Made by a program: the position numbers and the translations under genes. Shown piece after piece: positions 25,671 through 34,354 of a stretch of 64,000 nt of DNA. Origin of the DNA: CADCVQ01 sp038260305 (lineage in GTDB: Bacteria > Actinomycetota > Thermoleophilia > Solirubrobacterales > Solirubrobacteraceae); the NCBI GenBank assembly GCA_038260305.1, contig JBBSNY010000017.1, positions 1-64,000 of the forward strand, written 5' to 3'. The notes beneath the pieces were generated by a model, which saw only the letters and a list, made by a program, of their open reading frames with translations, searched no databases and had not been told where the DNA came from. Each line of letters opens with the position of its first letter. The stretch's first letter is position 1.

Positions 25671-25996
25671 ATCTCGGCGCCACAATCATGCTGGCCGCCC
25701 CGCGACACCACGGATGTGCAGAGTCCGTCCATGCCGACCACAGCCGCGTCCTCTCGGGCCGCCTGCGCCGCGACTATCGGACGACTCCAGCCGCAGCGAT
25801 CGGGTCTGAGCGAGCGGACTCGGATGAGGCGAACAGGTCTGAATTGGCTGGCCCGCCACGCGAAAACCCGAGACATTCGCGACTCGCGGGCCGAGGTTCG
25901 GGACTCCGATCAAAACCCTTGCATACACGGCACTTCTCATGCCCTCGAATCAGGCCCTACGTTCGGGACCGACTCGGCAACGGCCGGCGAGCGGAG
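25671..25996. other. Intergenic region with no gene recognised
   Basis: About 326 bases. No conserved frame is seen on either strand, and base composition is slightly less GC-rich than the core. No copy of the nearby tRNA-Ala(CGC) 3' end could be found here by eye. Confidence 0.4.
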
Positions 25997-26258
25997 ATGC
26001 CGGGGCGCTCAGCTCTGACAGCGAAGGTCGCGCCGCGGCCGGTGTCGGCCACCGTGGTGATCGCTGCAGTTCTACGGACGAGCGACGAGCCGTTGGGCAT
26101 CGCTGACGTGTTGCAGCGCGTTGAGCAGATGCTTGGGCGTTCCATCAAGCGGGGATCGTTGAAGTCGGCGCTCGCGGAGATGGCGGCGTCGGACGCGAGC
26201 TCAGTCCGGGCGTGTGGGCCGTGGACGCTATGCAGTCGACGACCCTCCGCCGAGCTGA
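25997..26258 (+). pseudogene. Frameshifted small winged-helix protein
   Basis: The first frame reads VIAAVLRTSDEPLGIADVLQ and then GRSIKRGSLKSALAEMAASD, a winged helix-turn-helix seen in small proteins of mobile regions. The expected wing and end, RRVGRGRYAVDDPPPS followed by TGA at 26256-26258, lie in the next frame, and the switch falls at a GGG near 26211-26213. Removing one G gives a continuous protein of about 86 aa. So this is either a recent pseudogene or a base-call error. The uncorrected frame runs on to 26353 with low-complexity sequence. Confidence 0.55.
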
Positions 26259-26339
26259 GCGGTGGCCATCATCTGCTCAACATGCTGCGTCGCCGACATC
26301 GCGAGGCACCCGACTCAGTGGGCAGCGGGCCGGGTCGGC

Positions 26340-26540
26340 TCAAGCGTTACTGATGTGGAGTCGTTCCGCTCGGACCGAAACGGTGTCAAGCGTCGCGCCG
26401 CCGGGGCCGACGATCTCGACGAGCACCGCGTCGTCATAGACGCTGATGACAGCGCCGGATGTGCCAGCCGGCCACGAGCCGACCGTCTCGAGTAGCACGA
26501 CGGTGTCGTGCTCTGAGATCGCATGCTTGACGGACTCCAT
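26340..26540 (-). CDS. DUF4926-domain protein
   Basis: A 66-aa protein: MESVKHAISEHDTVVLLETV, then WPAGTSGAVISVYDDAVLVEIVGPGG and TVSVRAERLHIS. This is the DUF4926 pattern (a DxVxL start, a GxxGxVVxVY core, then xxVEIVG), a small SH3-like barrel. The ATG has GGAGAG upstream. It starts 14 bases after the DUF6883 gene, so both are one transcript. DUF4926 genes are, from memory, commonly next to DUF6883 genes, which suggests a two-component module, possibly toxin/antidote; that function is inferred, not known. Confidence 0.75.
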   Translation of the reverse strand: MESVKHAISEHDTVVLLETVGSWPAGTSGAVISVYDDAVLVEIVGPGGATLDTVSVRAERLHISNA

Positions 26541-26553
26541 CGTGCTCTCCAGG

Positions 26554-26937
26554 TTAGCCGTCGATGTAGGCCGTGACGAGCCGCGGGCGATCCTGGCCGT
26601 GTCGCAACTCCCATGAGGTGACCACGGCGGCTACGCGGTCACGATGCTCGCGAAGCCCGGCAACGGGGATCCGAACCTCGCAGAGTACGCCGTGCGGTGC
26701 GTTGTCGCGAACGTCGCTGATACGGGATTCCAGGACGCCGTCATGGAGCGCTAGCGCCAAGTACTCGACGTCCGCGATTCCGATGCCGAGGATTCGCTGG
26801 AATCCCCGAGCCTTCGCGCCGCCAAGCTTGTGCTCGGCGTTCAAGCAATACGCGCTGAGCTTCCCACGGATTCCGAACGCTCGGTCCGCGCGGGGAAGCT
26901 GCTCGCCTACTGCCGGTGGCCACGACACGCGGCGCAT
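26554..26937 (-). CDS. DUF6883-domain protein
   Basis: A 127-aa protein with LPRADRAFGIRGKLSAYCLN, then AEHKLGGAKARGFQRILGIG and a C-terminal SWELRHGQDRPRLVTAYID. This follows the DUF6883 pattern: KLxxYxLNxxHxxGxxKAxxFxxxLG, then a basic ...PRLxTxYI end. In that family the domain appears alone or at the C-terminus of polymorphic-toxin-like proteins. It is the upstream partner of the DUF4926 gene. ATG 26937 is the closest start ahead of the domain, though its AGG is too near to be an ideal ribosome site. Confidence 0.7.
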   Translation of the reverse strand: MRRVSWPPAVGEQLPRADRAFGIRGKLSAYCLNAEHKLGGAKARGFQRILGIGIADVEYLALALHDGVLESRISDVRDNAPHGVLCEVRIPVAGLREHRDRVAAVVTSWELRHGQDRPRLVTAYIDG

Positions 26938-27148
26938 CCTGGCAGCAGACGATCTCAAGCGGACAGCGGGGATGCCCCTTCGAGTAGAGCTGGCGCACCC
27001 TCGTGCGCCGGACCGGAGAGGTCGGATGTCGACCTCTCCCGCTCTGTGCTCGGCTGGTCTGCAAGCCGGTCGGGGATCTTCAAGCGCTGAGCAATCGTTT
27101 CGCGACACCGTCAGACCCGACGGCAATCTTCCGCGATCCTGACAGACA

Positions 27149-27221
27149 TGGAGCTAGGGGGACTCGAACCCCCGACCTCCTGGGTGCGATCCAGGCGCTC
27201 TCCCAACTGAGCTATAGCCCC
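27149..27221 (-). tRNA. tRNA-Ala (anticodon CGC)
   Basis: The minus strand reads GGGGCTA ... TAGCTCC with discriminator A. The acceptor stem includes the G3:U70 pair that identifies alanine tRNAs. The anticodon arm is CCTGG-ATCGCAC-CCAGG, so the anticodon is CGC (codon GCG). The T arm GGGGGTTCGAGTCCCCC pairs fully. CCA is not encoded. Its 3' end faces the accessory genes at 23.4-27 kb, so it may have served as an integration site. Confidence 0.96.
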
Positions 27222-27301
27222 GAGGACGGCACAGCATAGCCGCGCTTTCGGGCACGTAGGGCTACGGGAGCTGCCCAGTCCCGCCGATACGTCCAGCACA
27301 C

Positions 27302-29158
27302 GTGAGCTTTCGTAGCCGTCTAGGACTGTTCTTCGTCCTCATCGTGATCGTGCCGATGATGGCCGTCGCAGTGCTGCTGTTCGGGCTTGTCGGCAAGAGC
27401 GAGGACTCGGTGGGCAAGGCGAACATCGGCGCTCGCGCGACGGCCGCACAGCAGCTGCTCGACGTCAAGCAGCGTGAGGCCACGGCGCCGCTGAACGCCG
27501 TCTCCGACGACGAGGCGTTCAAGCAGGCGCTGCTGCGTGGCGACTCCGCCGCCGCGACGAGGCGCGCCGCCGCGCTCGTGAGCTCGCTGCATTTGGAGCG
27601 AATCGTGCTCGTCAAGGACGGGCGGCGGATCGTCTCGGCGGGCGATAAGACCGCGATCGCGCCGGCCTCAGCGCCGCTGCAGATCAACGACGCCGACTTC
27701 GGCGTCCTCGGCGTCTCGGTCATCGACGCCAAGACCTACGCCGACGAGGTTCGCAGCATCGCCGACCTTGGCGTCGTCGTTCGCAACGGCGGCCGCGTTC
27801 TCGTCGCGACCGGCAACGGGGCCGCGACGAAGCAGCTCCCGGCCGACGGCACCGTCGAACTCGCGGGCAAGCGCTACCGCGTCAACGGCTTCAGCCCGTC
27901 GGCGTTCACCGGTCAGCAGCTCCAGGTCTTCACGCTCGGCATCCCGCAGGCCAACGCGATCGGCAGCGGCCGCGTCACGATCGGCGCGATCCTGCTCGGC
28001 TTTCTCGTCCTCGCTCTCGTTTGCGCGGTGCTCGTCTCGCGCTCGTTGCAGCAGCAGCTCGCCGCCTTCCTCGACGCCGCCCGCCGGCTCGGCAGGGGCG
28101 ACTTCTCCGCCCAGGTGACGACGGTCGGCAAGGACGAGTTCGCCGGCCTCGGCGACGAGTTCAACAAGATGTCGCGCGAGCTGCAGCGCCGGCTGATCGA
28201 GCTCGAACAGGAGCGCGTGCGCGTGCAGGATTCCATGCGCCGCCTCGGCGAGGCCGTCGCATCCAAGCTCGACCGCGATGCCCTGCTGCAGATCGTCGTG
28301 CGCAGCGCCGTCGACGGCGTCGCCGCGGACGCCGGGCGCGCGTACGTCCTCGGGCCCGATCGGGTCAAGCTCCAGGAGCGCGCCCGCGCGGGAAACATGA
28401 ACGGGCTCGAGGCCGCGGTCCGCTCCGTCGAGACCGACGCGCTGCGCTCCGGCGGCCCGCGCGAGACCTCCGGCGAGCACGCCAACGCGATGGCGCATCC
28501 GCTCCCCGCGGCCCACGGCGGGGGGGCGGTCGGTGTCGTCTCCGTCGGCCGCACGAGCCCCTCGTTCACCCCGAGCGAGCGCGAGCTCTTCCACTACCTT
28601 GCCGGCCAGGCCGCACGCTCGATGGAGAGCGTCGACCGCCACGAGACCGTCACCCGCGAGTCGATCACCGACCGCCTCACCGGTCTCGCCAACCGCGGCG
28701 CCTTCGACGAGGCGCTCGCGAGCGAGGTCGAGCGAGCCAAGCGCTTCGGCGCCACCGTCGGCCTCGTCCTCATCGACCTCGACAACTTCAAGTCGATCAA
28801 CGACACGCATGGCCATCAGCAGGGCGACCTCGTCCTGCGCGAGGTTTCGCGCGTCCTGCGTGAGAGTTCGCGCGAGATCGACCACCCCGCCCGCTACGGC
28901 GGCGAGGAGCTCGCGCTCGTGCTGCCCGGCACCGATCTCGAGGGCGCATTCAACCTCGCCGAGCGTGTCCGCGAGCGGATCGAGGCGCTGCACATGCCGC
29001 TGCTCAGCGGCGCCGGCAGCCTGCGTGTCACGACGAGCTGCGGCGTCGCCGCGGTGCCCCAGACAGCCCCCGACCCGGCGGCCCTCGTCGCCGCTGCGGA
29101 TCGAGCGCTCTACGAAGCCAAGCGAAGCGGCAAGAACAAGTCTGTACGCGCGAGGTAG
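27302..29158 (+). CDS. Membrane diguanylate cyclase (HAMP-GAF-like-GGDEF)
   Basis: A 618-aa enzyme making cyclic di-GMP from two GTP. TM1 is about residues 7-29; an extracytoplasmic sensor region follows; TM2 is about 222-243. The HAMP linker is LQQQLAAFLDAARRLGRGDF. A coiled stretch and a GAF-like region come next (about 330-460). The GGDEF domain starts at DRLTGLANRGAFDEAL, with the active site RYGGEELALVLPG (GGEEL variant) and the inhibitory I-site RxxD (REID) five residues before it. The start is GTG 27302. An active, product-inhibited cyclase is predicted. Confidence 0.94.
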   Translation: MSFRSRLGLFFVLIVIVPMMAVAVLLFGLVGKSEDSVGKANIGARATAAQQLLDVKQREATAPLNAVSDDEAFKQALLRGDSAAATRRAAALVSSLHLERIVLVKDGRRIVSAGDKTAIAPASAPLQINDADFGVLGVSVIDAKTYADEVRSIADLGVVVRNGGRVLVATGNGAATKQLPADGTVELAGKRYRVNGFSPSAFTGQQLQVFTLGIPQANAIGSGRVTIGAILLGFLVLALVCAVLVSRSLQQQLAAFLDAARRLGRGDFSAQVTTVGKDEFAGLGDEFNKMSRELQRRLIELEQERVRVQDSMRRLGEAVASKLDRDALLQIVVRSAVDGVAADAGRAYVLGPDRVKLQERARAGNMNGLEAAVRSVETDALRSGGPRETSGEHANAMAHPLPAAHGGGAVGVVSVGRTSPSFTPSERELFHYLAGQAARSMESVDRHETVTRESITDRLTGLANRGAFDEALASEVERAKRFGATVGLVLIDLDNFKSINDTHGHQQGDLVLREVSRVLRESSREIDHPARYGGEELALVLPGTDLEGAFNLAERVRERIEALHMPLLSGAGSLRVTTSCGVAAVPQTAPDPAALVAAADRALYEAKRSGKNKSVRAR

Positions 29159-29169
29159 TCTGTCGCAAG

Positions 29170-30090
29170 ATGGGACTGCTGGACGAAGCCATCCGCGAGC
29201 ATCTTGAGCTCAAGCGGCGTCGGGGTGCCGATGCCGGAGAGGTCTCACGCGAGGAGAGCGAGGCCCTCGGGCCGGTCGACCGCGCCACCGACGGCACGCC
29301 CGACCTCGCCTCGATCGTGGGCCCGACCCCCGCCGAGGCCGAGGCCTACAGCGGCGAGCACGCGGCTGGCTACGACGCGACGCAGGCCCACGAGCCCGAC
29401 TGGGGCGACAGGGCGTCCGCCCATCCGGCGCCGGCGGCCCACGACGAGCCGACGTCGCAGTACGTGCCTCCGCCGGCTTACGAGCCAGCGCCGACCCCGC
29501 CCGCATATGAGCCGCCGCCCGCACCGCCGTCCTATCAGCCCGCGGCCCCGCCCCCGTCGTCCTACGACGCGCCGCCGGTGACGCCTCGCCCGCCGCCGCC
29601 TCCGTTCGAGCCGCTGCTGCCGCGCTCGCTCACGACGCGCGTTCCGGCCCCGCAGCCCGCCGCGCCAGCGCCGCCCGCGGACGAGCCGCCTGTGCCGGAG
29701 GCCGCCGAGCCGGCACCCGAGCCGCCCCGCGACAAGCCGCGCTTCGGTGGCTTGCGTCGCCGCCGCCACGGTGCCCAGGAGCCGCCTCCAGCCGCGACGC
29801 CACCCCCGGGCTGGAACGACTACGACGACGATCCGATCTTCGGCGAGCACGATCCCGCGACCGCCGCCCACGAGCGTCCTGCGGCGTATCCGCCTCCACC
29901 GGCCGCGTCCTATCCGCCGCCTCCGCCGGCCTCCCAGCCGCCGCCCGCCTATCCGCCGACACCACCCGCGCGTGACGCGGCCGGCGCTGACATCCTCGAG
30001 GAGACCCCCGAGTTCCTCGAGGAGACGCCCGATCACGATCGCCTGTGGTTCGAGCAGCGCCCCCCGCGCGACTTCGACTTCGATGGCTGA
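29170..30090 (+). CDS. Proline-rich protein with conserved termini
   Basis: A 306-aa protein of unknown function. The N-terminus MGLLDEAIREHLELKRRRGA is helical and charged. The middle is a disordered Pro/Ala/Tyr-rich region with many PPPAY-like repeats. The C-terminus is acidic and looks conserved: ILEETPEFLEETPDHDRLWF then EQRPPRDFDFD. A disordered linker between two short ordered ends suggests a scaffold or adaptor at the membrane or divisome, but there is no direct evidence. It begins 11 bases after the cyclase stop, so co-transcription is likely. Confidence 0.7.
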   Translation: MGLLDEAIREHLELKRRRGADAGEVSREESEALGPVDRATDGTPDLASIVGPTPAEAEAYSGEHAAGYDATQAHEPDWGDRASAHPAPAAHDEPTSQYVPPPAYEPAPTPPAYEPPPAPPSYQPAAPPPSSYDAPPVTPRPPPPPFEPLLPRSLTTRVPAPQPAAPAPPADEPPVPEAAEPAPEPPRDKPRFGGLRRRRHGAQEPPPAATPPPGWNDYDDDPIFGEHDPATAAHERPAAYPPPPAASYPPPPPASQPPPAYPPTPPARDAAGADILEETPEFLEETPDHDRLWFEQRPPRDFDFDG

Positions 30091-30302
30091 GCGCGGCGCG
30101 ATGGGCCGGCCGATCACCTGGCTTGACGTCGTCACGTCGATCCCCGCTGACCGGCAACCAGCTCGCCGTCGTGCTTGACGCCGACAGGCACGTCTCGCTG
30201 CCGTAAGCGCCCGCGACCGCTTTGCCGCCGGTACGGCAGCGATCATTGCGCGTGCATGAGCTTGTACGCGCCAGCGAGGGCGGCCCGTTGAGCAACGAGC
30301 CG

Positions 30303-31232
30303 ATGCGTCTTGGCCTCGTCGGCTGCGGCCGGCTGGCCGAATGCGGCTACGCGCCGGCCGCCGCCCGCGCCCGCGGCGTCGAGATCGTCGCCGTCGCCGA
30401 CCCCGACCGCTCGCGCCGCAGGTTGCTCGCCGCGAAGCTCGGGGCGAACGCATACGCGCGCACGAGCGAGCTGCTGGGCGCGGAGCCGCTGGACGGGCTC
30501 GTCATCTGCTCGCCGCCCGAGCATCACGAGGAGGCCGCGCTGCAGGCGGCGGCCGCCGGCCTGACGGCGCTCGTCGAGAAGCCGCCGGCGATCGACGCGG
30601 AGGGTGCCCTCGAGCTCGCGATGCTCGCGCGGCCGCCGTTCGCCGCCTTCAACCGCCGCTTCGACCAGGGCGCCGCCCTCGCCGGGCTCGTCCCGATGCG
30701 CGGCCAGCTCGAGCTGCATATCGTCCTGCACTACCGGCGGTCGTCGTGGCGCCCGCTGCAGTGGGGCGAGGACGCACTGCTCGACCTCGGCCCACACGCG
30801 ATCGACCTCGCGCTCATGCTGACCGGCGCACTGCCGCTCGCCGTCCGCGCCCACGCCACCCACGAGCGCGCGGGCCTCGCGCTCGCGACGTCGCGCGGCA
30901 GCGTGCGGATCGAATGCTCGAGCAACCGCCCGTACCACGAGATCGTCGAGATCCGCGACGCCGCCGGGCGCCGGATCGCGCGGGCGATCCGCGGCGGGCA
31001 CGTGCGCGGGGTGGCGAGCCGCGTGGCACCCGTCGCGCACCCGCTCGTGCGCTCGCTGACGGCCCAGCTCGAGGCCTACGGGCTCGCGCTCTGCGGCGGG
31101 CACACGGGCCTGCTCGCCACCGCCGTCGAGGGCGCGGCGGTGATGTGCGTGCTCGACGCGGCGCGTCGCTCGGACGCGGTCGGCGGCGACCCAACCCCGA
31201 TCGAGGCCGATCGCGCCCAGCAGGCCGCCTGA
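30303..31232 (+). CDS. Gfo/Idh/MocA-family oxidoreductase
   Basis: A 309-aa NAD(P)-dependent oxidoreductase. The Rossmann motif is RLGLVGCGRLAECGYAPA. The EKPxA motif is TALVEKPPAIDAEGAL, and the sugar-binding Lys of that motif is present. A catalytic-type His is in LLDLGPHAIDLAL. The length is slightly short for the family (about 330-360 aa) in the C-terminal sheet. ATG 30303 begins the Rossmann fold; TTG 30288 would add five residues. Substrate is unknown, usually a sugar or inositol derivative. Confidence 0.85.
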   Translation: MRLGLVGCGRLAECGYAPAAARARGVEIVAVADPDRSRRRLLAAKLGANAYARTSELLGAEPLDGLVICSPPEHHEEAALQAAAAGLTALVEKPPAIDAEGALELAMLARPPFAAFNRRFDQGAALAGLVPMRGQLELHIVLHYRRSSWRPLQWGEDALLDLGPHAIDLALMLTGALPLAVRAHATHERAGLALATSRGSVRIECSSNRPYHEIVEIRDAAGRRIARAIRGGHVRGVASRVAPVAHPLVRSLTAQLEAYGLALCGGHTGLLATAVEGAAVMCVLDAARRSDAVGGDPTPIEADRAQQAA

Positions 31233-31271
31233 CGGGCGGCAGCGCCCGAGATCGACCCCGCGGCCCGAAGG

Positions 31272-31568
31272 TCCGATGAGTTCACCCTGCTCCCGATCAG
31301 CGCGGCCGTGCGCGAACGCGCGGGCGTGGCGGCGGGCGACGAGGTCGACGTGCTGCTCGAGCTCGACACCGAGCCGCGGGAGGTCGCGCTGCGTGCGGAC
31401 CTCGCCGAGGCGCTGCGCGCAGATGAGACGGCCGCGAGCGCCTACGAGGCGCTCTCCTACAGCCGCCGGCAACGACTCGTGCTGCCGATCGACGACGCCA
31501 AGTCACCGCAGGCCCGGGCGCGACGGGTCCTGCGGGCGGTCGAGGCGCTACGCGAGGGCGTCGCCTGA
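31272..31568 (+). pseudogene. DUF1905/YdeI-family C-terminal fragment
   Basis: The frame reads DEFTLLPISAAVRERAGVAA then GDEVDVLLELDTEPREVALR, EALSYSRRQRLVLPIDDAKS and RARRVLRAVEALREGVA. This is the second half of DUF1905/YdeI (OmdA-like) proteins. The first half of the small barrel is missing. The frame has no stop between here and the TGA of the preceding oxidoreductase at 31230, so the two lie in one reading frame. A GTG at 31308 could start an 86-aa product, but the family is normally about 150-190 aa. Confidence 0.6.
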
Positions 31569-31676
31569 CGGCGACACCCATGCGTCAATCCGCGCATGCG
31601 TGACTGCTGGGTTTGCGCCACGCCGGTCCTCCATTCGTGGAGGCCGGTGCGCGGCGCCTGCGATCGTTCGTCGGGC

Positions 31677-32075
31677 ATGCCGCGACGACGCAAGCCCGAG
31701 GACCCGTCTCGCCTGGTCGACGACCGCTCCTGGTCAACGCGCTCGAACATGCACGAGCGCGACGCGAAGGGCAAGGATCTCGTCCGCTTCACGTCCCTGC
31801 CCGCCGAGACCGGCCCCACCTGGGCGCCCGATCGCCTGTCGGTCTGGCCGGTCGAGGGCGGCCGCTTCGGGATCGATGCGGTCTATCACGGCGAGACCGG
31901 CGCCGAGCGCGCCACGCACCAGCGCACGCGCCTCGACGAGGCGGGGCTCTACGCGAGCGTGCGCGAGGGGCCCGAGGACTCGACGACGCTGCGGCTCGGC
32001 CCGCTCGCCCATGCGGCGGCGTGGCTCGCGCTGGAGGCGTTCCTCGGCAAGCCGCTCGACGTGGGCGGCGACTGA
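31677..32075 (+). CDS. Conserved-looking small protein, unknown function
   Basis: A 132-aa protein beginning MPRRRKPEDPSRLVDDRSWS. A compact acidic domain follows: DLVRFTSLPAETGPTWAPDR, LSVWPVEGGRFGIDAVYHG and ASVREGPEDSTTLRLGPLAH, ending AWLALEAFLGKPLDVGGD. No membrane helix or known motif is seen. ATG 31677 is preferred over 31596, whose extra residues include a CxxC and look like read-in. Function unknown. Confidence 0.5.
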   Translation: MPRRRKPEDPSRLVDDRSWSTRSNMHERDAKGKDLVRFTSLPAETGPTWAPDRLSVWPVEGGRFGIDAVYHGETGAERATHQRTRLDEAGLYASVREGPEDSTTLRLGPLAHAAAWLALEAFLGKPLDVGGD

Positions 32076-32162
32076 GCCCCGGCCAGTCGATGGGGCGGTC
32101 TTCAGACCGAGCCCGCGTCTACGCCCGGCGCGCGGACCTTCGCGGGGTCGGCCGCGCGCATC

Positions 32163-32840
32163 TCACATCGACGCTGACCTGAGAACTCCGGCCTTCGTCC
32201 AGTAGACGCGGTCGCCGCGTCGCCGAAGCGATCGGGGGTCGATGCTGGGCGAGCTGTCGAGCAGCACCGAGTGGCGATCTGGGCCATGTGCGCGTCGCCG
32301 CACCTCGACCCCGATGACCGTCAGGCCGCTGCGGCGTACAGCCAGCCAGGCGACCCGCCCGCGCGGCGTGACGAGCATCCCTCGGATGCCGTCGCCCTCG
32401 GATTCCTGTGACGGGGTGCTCAGCGCGCCGGAGGAGAAGACGATGTGGCCGTTGCGCAGGTCGACGAGCCCGAGGCCGGCATCGGTATGGGTGAGGCTGC
32501 ACGTCAGGACGTTGATCGCGGCGTAGGTCCCCGCGACGACCGCGGTGTCGATCTCGGCGCTGTTCTGACACTCGCCGGGGTTGCCGATGACGTACGCGCG
32601 ATGCGACCGACGCCGGCAGGCCAGGATGCTGCGGCCATGATCGGCTGTGGGGTTGAAGACGCGCACGTGCCGGTTGGCGGCAAGCGTGCGACCCTTCGCC
32701 GCGCAGCTCGCGTGGACGGTGGCGTACACGTCACCCCCTCGGGGCAGGTCCGACAGCGCGGCGGTTGCCGCGAGCGCCGACGGGGGCAGGAACGCGGCTG
32801 CGATCAGCGCCGCGATGGTCGCCCGGCGCCGCGAGCTCAT
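32163..32840 (-). CDS. Secreted protein, unknown function
   Basis: A 225-aa protein with a signal peptide (RRRATIAALIAAAFLPPSALA, about residues 4-24) and an extracytoplasmic part rich in short strands: VRVFNPTADHGRSILACRRR, AAINVLTCSLTHTDAGLGLV and GDRVYWTKAGVLRSASM. The strand pattern and the 'VYWTKAG' ending resemble blades of a beta-propeller. Two cysteine pairs may form disulphides. Coupled to the following gene's partner: its ATG (32840) overlaps the previous stop (32837) as ATGA. Confidence 0.6.
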   Translation of the reverse strand: MSSRRRATIAALIAAAFLPPSALAATAALSDLPRGGDVYATVHASCAAKGRTLAANRHVRVFNPTADHGRSILACRRRSHRAYVIGNPGECQNSAEIDTAVVAGTYAAINVLTCSLTHTDAGLGLVDLRNGHIVFSSGALSTPSQESEGDGIRGMLVTPRGRVAWLAVRRSGLTVIGVEVRRRAHGPDRHSVLLDSSPSIDPRSLRRRGDRVYWTKAGVLRSASM

Positions 32841-34354
32841 GGCCGCGGCCCATGCTGACGCTTCGTGAAGGCGGGTCCGCCCGCCCGCCGGCAGCGCGAC
32901 TTGGAGACGATGACGAACGTGCCCAGGCCGCGGCCGAGGTCACTCGTCGGCGGACCGTTGTGGGCACCGATCGGGTGCACGATCGCCGCGACGCGCAGCC
33001 CGCCCGCGCAGCCGGCGCGCGCACGTGCGTAGCCGGCGATGCGCGGTCGCACGACGACGGTGCCGCCCGGCGTCGCGTAGGGCGCCTGACCGATGGGCCG
33101 CTCGCGGCGGCCGCGGCGCTGCTCGACGAGGCGCAGCGTTCCGCGACAGCCGTGCGGGCAGCGCAGCGCGATCCTGACGGTCATACGCCGCGTCACGCGA
33201 AGCCGTGACGAACCGGCGCGGCGCACAGGACAGCGCTCGCCCGTCGACTGCGACGCGGGCGCCACCGAGGGGGTCGCGTCGATGTCGAGCGCGACGAGCC
33301 GGTCGGCGTCGCAGTCGATCCTTACGACGTACGCCGTTGCGCCGTTCAAGGCGGTCTGGGGCAGCGAGCCGGCTGGGCCGCTGCTCGTCGCAGCGAGCGC
33401 GTGGGCCGCGCCCTGCAGATCTGTGACGGCGAAGCGCGCGCCGCCCGCCGCGCTGTTGCTCGCCGCGTAGACGACGCGCCCGCCGGCGAATCCCATCGGT
33501 GCCGACACAGGGCCGATCGCCGGGCACAGCCCCGGCGCCAGCGCGAACGTCCGGGCTACGGGCGCGGCCGGGGAGGCCACGCTCATCGCGCAGCTCCCGT
33601 CGACGAAGACAATGCTGCCGTCCGGGGCCAACGCCCAAGTGACGAACATCGCGTTGGAGAGCGGCACGCGCAGAACCACCTGGCCCGTCGCGGCTCGAGC
33701 GACGATCACCGTTGCCGACGGTAGTCCGCCGGGGTAGTGCGTCTCGATCCAGCCGACCATCGGGCCTGCGGCGCGCAATCCGAACATCGCGCCCGGGAAC
33801 GTTCGCTCGGTCGCAACGGGCGTCAGCGGGATGGTGCCTGTCGTGCTCGCTGTTCGGACGAGGACGACCGGCGGCGCGGCGCCGCAATCCGCGCGCAACT
33901 CGGCCACGAACCCGTCGCCGCCGGCGGCCTCGAGGTAAGGGCCGATCCGCGGTGCACCCGTGCAGGTCGCCAGTGGTACGACCGACGGCAGCACCGAGCT
34001 CGCGTCCTCGGCGAAGGCGAACTGCACCGGCGTGCGATGGAGCTGGCGCTTCGCAGTGACGATCCCGCCCGTACCGGCGATGTCCAGCGTGGAATAGATC
34101 GCCGGATCGGCGACCGGCGCGAACGTCGTCAGTTGCGACACGACGGTCGTCACGGGATCGATCGCGAGCACAGCCAGCGCGGCGTTGCCACGACGCTCGC
34201 CGACGACCACGCGACCGTCGGCGCCAAGCCCCGGTCCACCCTCAAACCCTGACACCGACTGGGCGATCACACCCGCCTGAGCCGGCGCGGCCACGGCCAC
34301 CAAGATCACAGCCGCCGAGATGATGCGCAGGCAAGTTGCGGTGATCGGGCTCAT
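32837..34354 (-). CDS. Secreted beta-propeller-like protein
   Basis: A 505-aa protein with a signal peptide (RIISAAVILVAVAAPAQA, about residues 10-27). The body is a run of strand-rich blades such as LGADGRVVVGERRGNAALAV, VTWALAPDGSIVFVD and MGFAGGRVVYAASNSAAGG. This is typical of degenerate WD40-like or NHL-like propellers. A Cys-rich C-terminal part follows (RIALRCPHGCRGTLRLVEQ; AGCAGG). It is the first gene of a two-gene secreted unit. ATG 34354 matches the signal peptide start. Function unknown; ligand binding at the cell surface is likely. Confidence 0.6.
   Translation of the reverse strand: MSPITATCLRIISAAVILVAVAAPAQAGVIAQSVSGFEGGPGLGADGRVVVGERRGNAALAVLAIDPVTTVVSQLTTFAPVADPAIYSTLDIAGTGGIVTAKRQLHRTPVQFAFAEDASSVLPSVVPLATCTGAPRIGPYLEAAGGDGFVAELRADCGAAPPVVLVRTASTTGTIPLTPVATERTFPGAMFGLRAAGPMVGWIETHYPGGLPSATVIVARAATGQVVLRVPLSNAMFVTWALAPDGSIVFVDGSCAMSVASPAAPVARTFALAPGLCPAIGPVSAPMGFAGGRVVYAASNSAAGGARFAVTDLQGAAHALAATSSGPAGSLPQTALNGATAYVVRIDCDADRLVALDIDATPSVAPASQSTGERCPVRRAGSSRLRVTRRMTVRIALRCPHGCRGTLRLVEQRRGRRERPIGQAPYATPGGTVVVRPRIAGYARARAGCAGGLRVAAIVHPIGAHNGPPTSDLGRGLGTFVIVSKSRCRRAGGPAFTKRQHGPRP

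Noticed and set aside
25671..25996. Possible displaced tRNA-Ala(CGC) end
   Set aside because: Only scattered short matches (such as GGACTC) were seen, nothing continuous.
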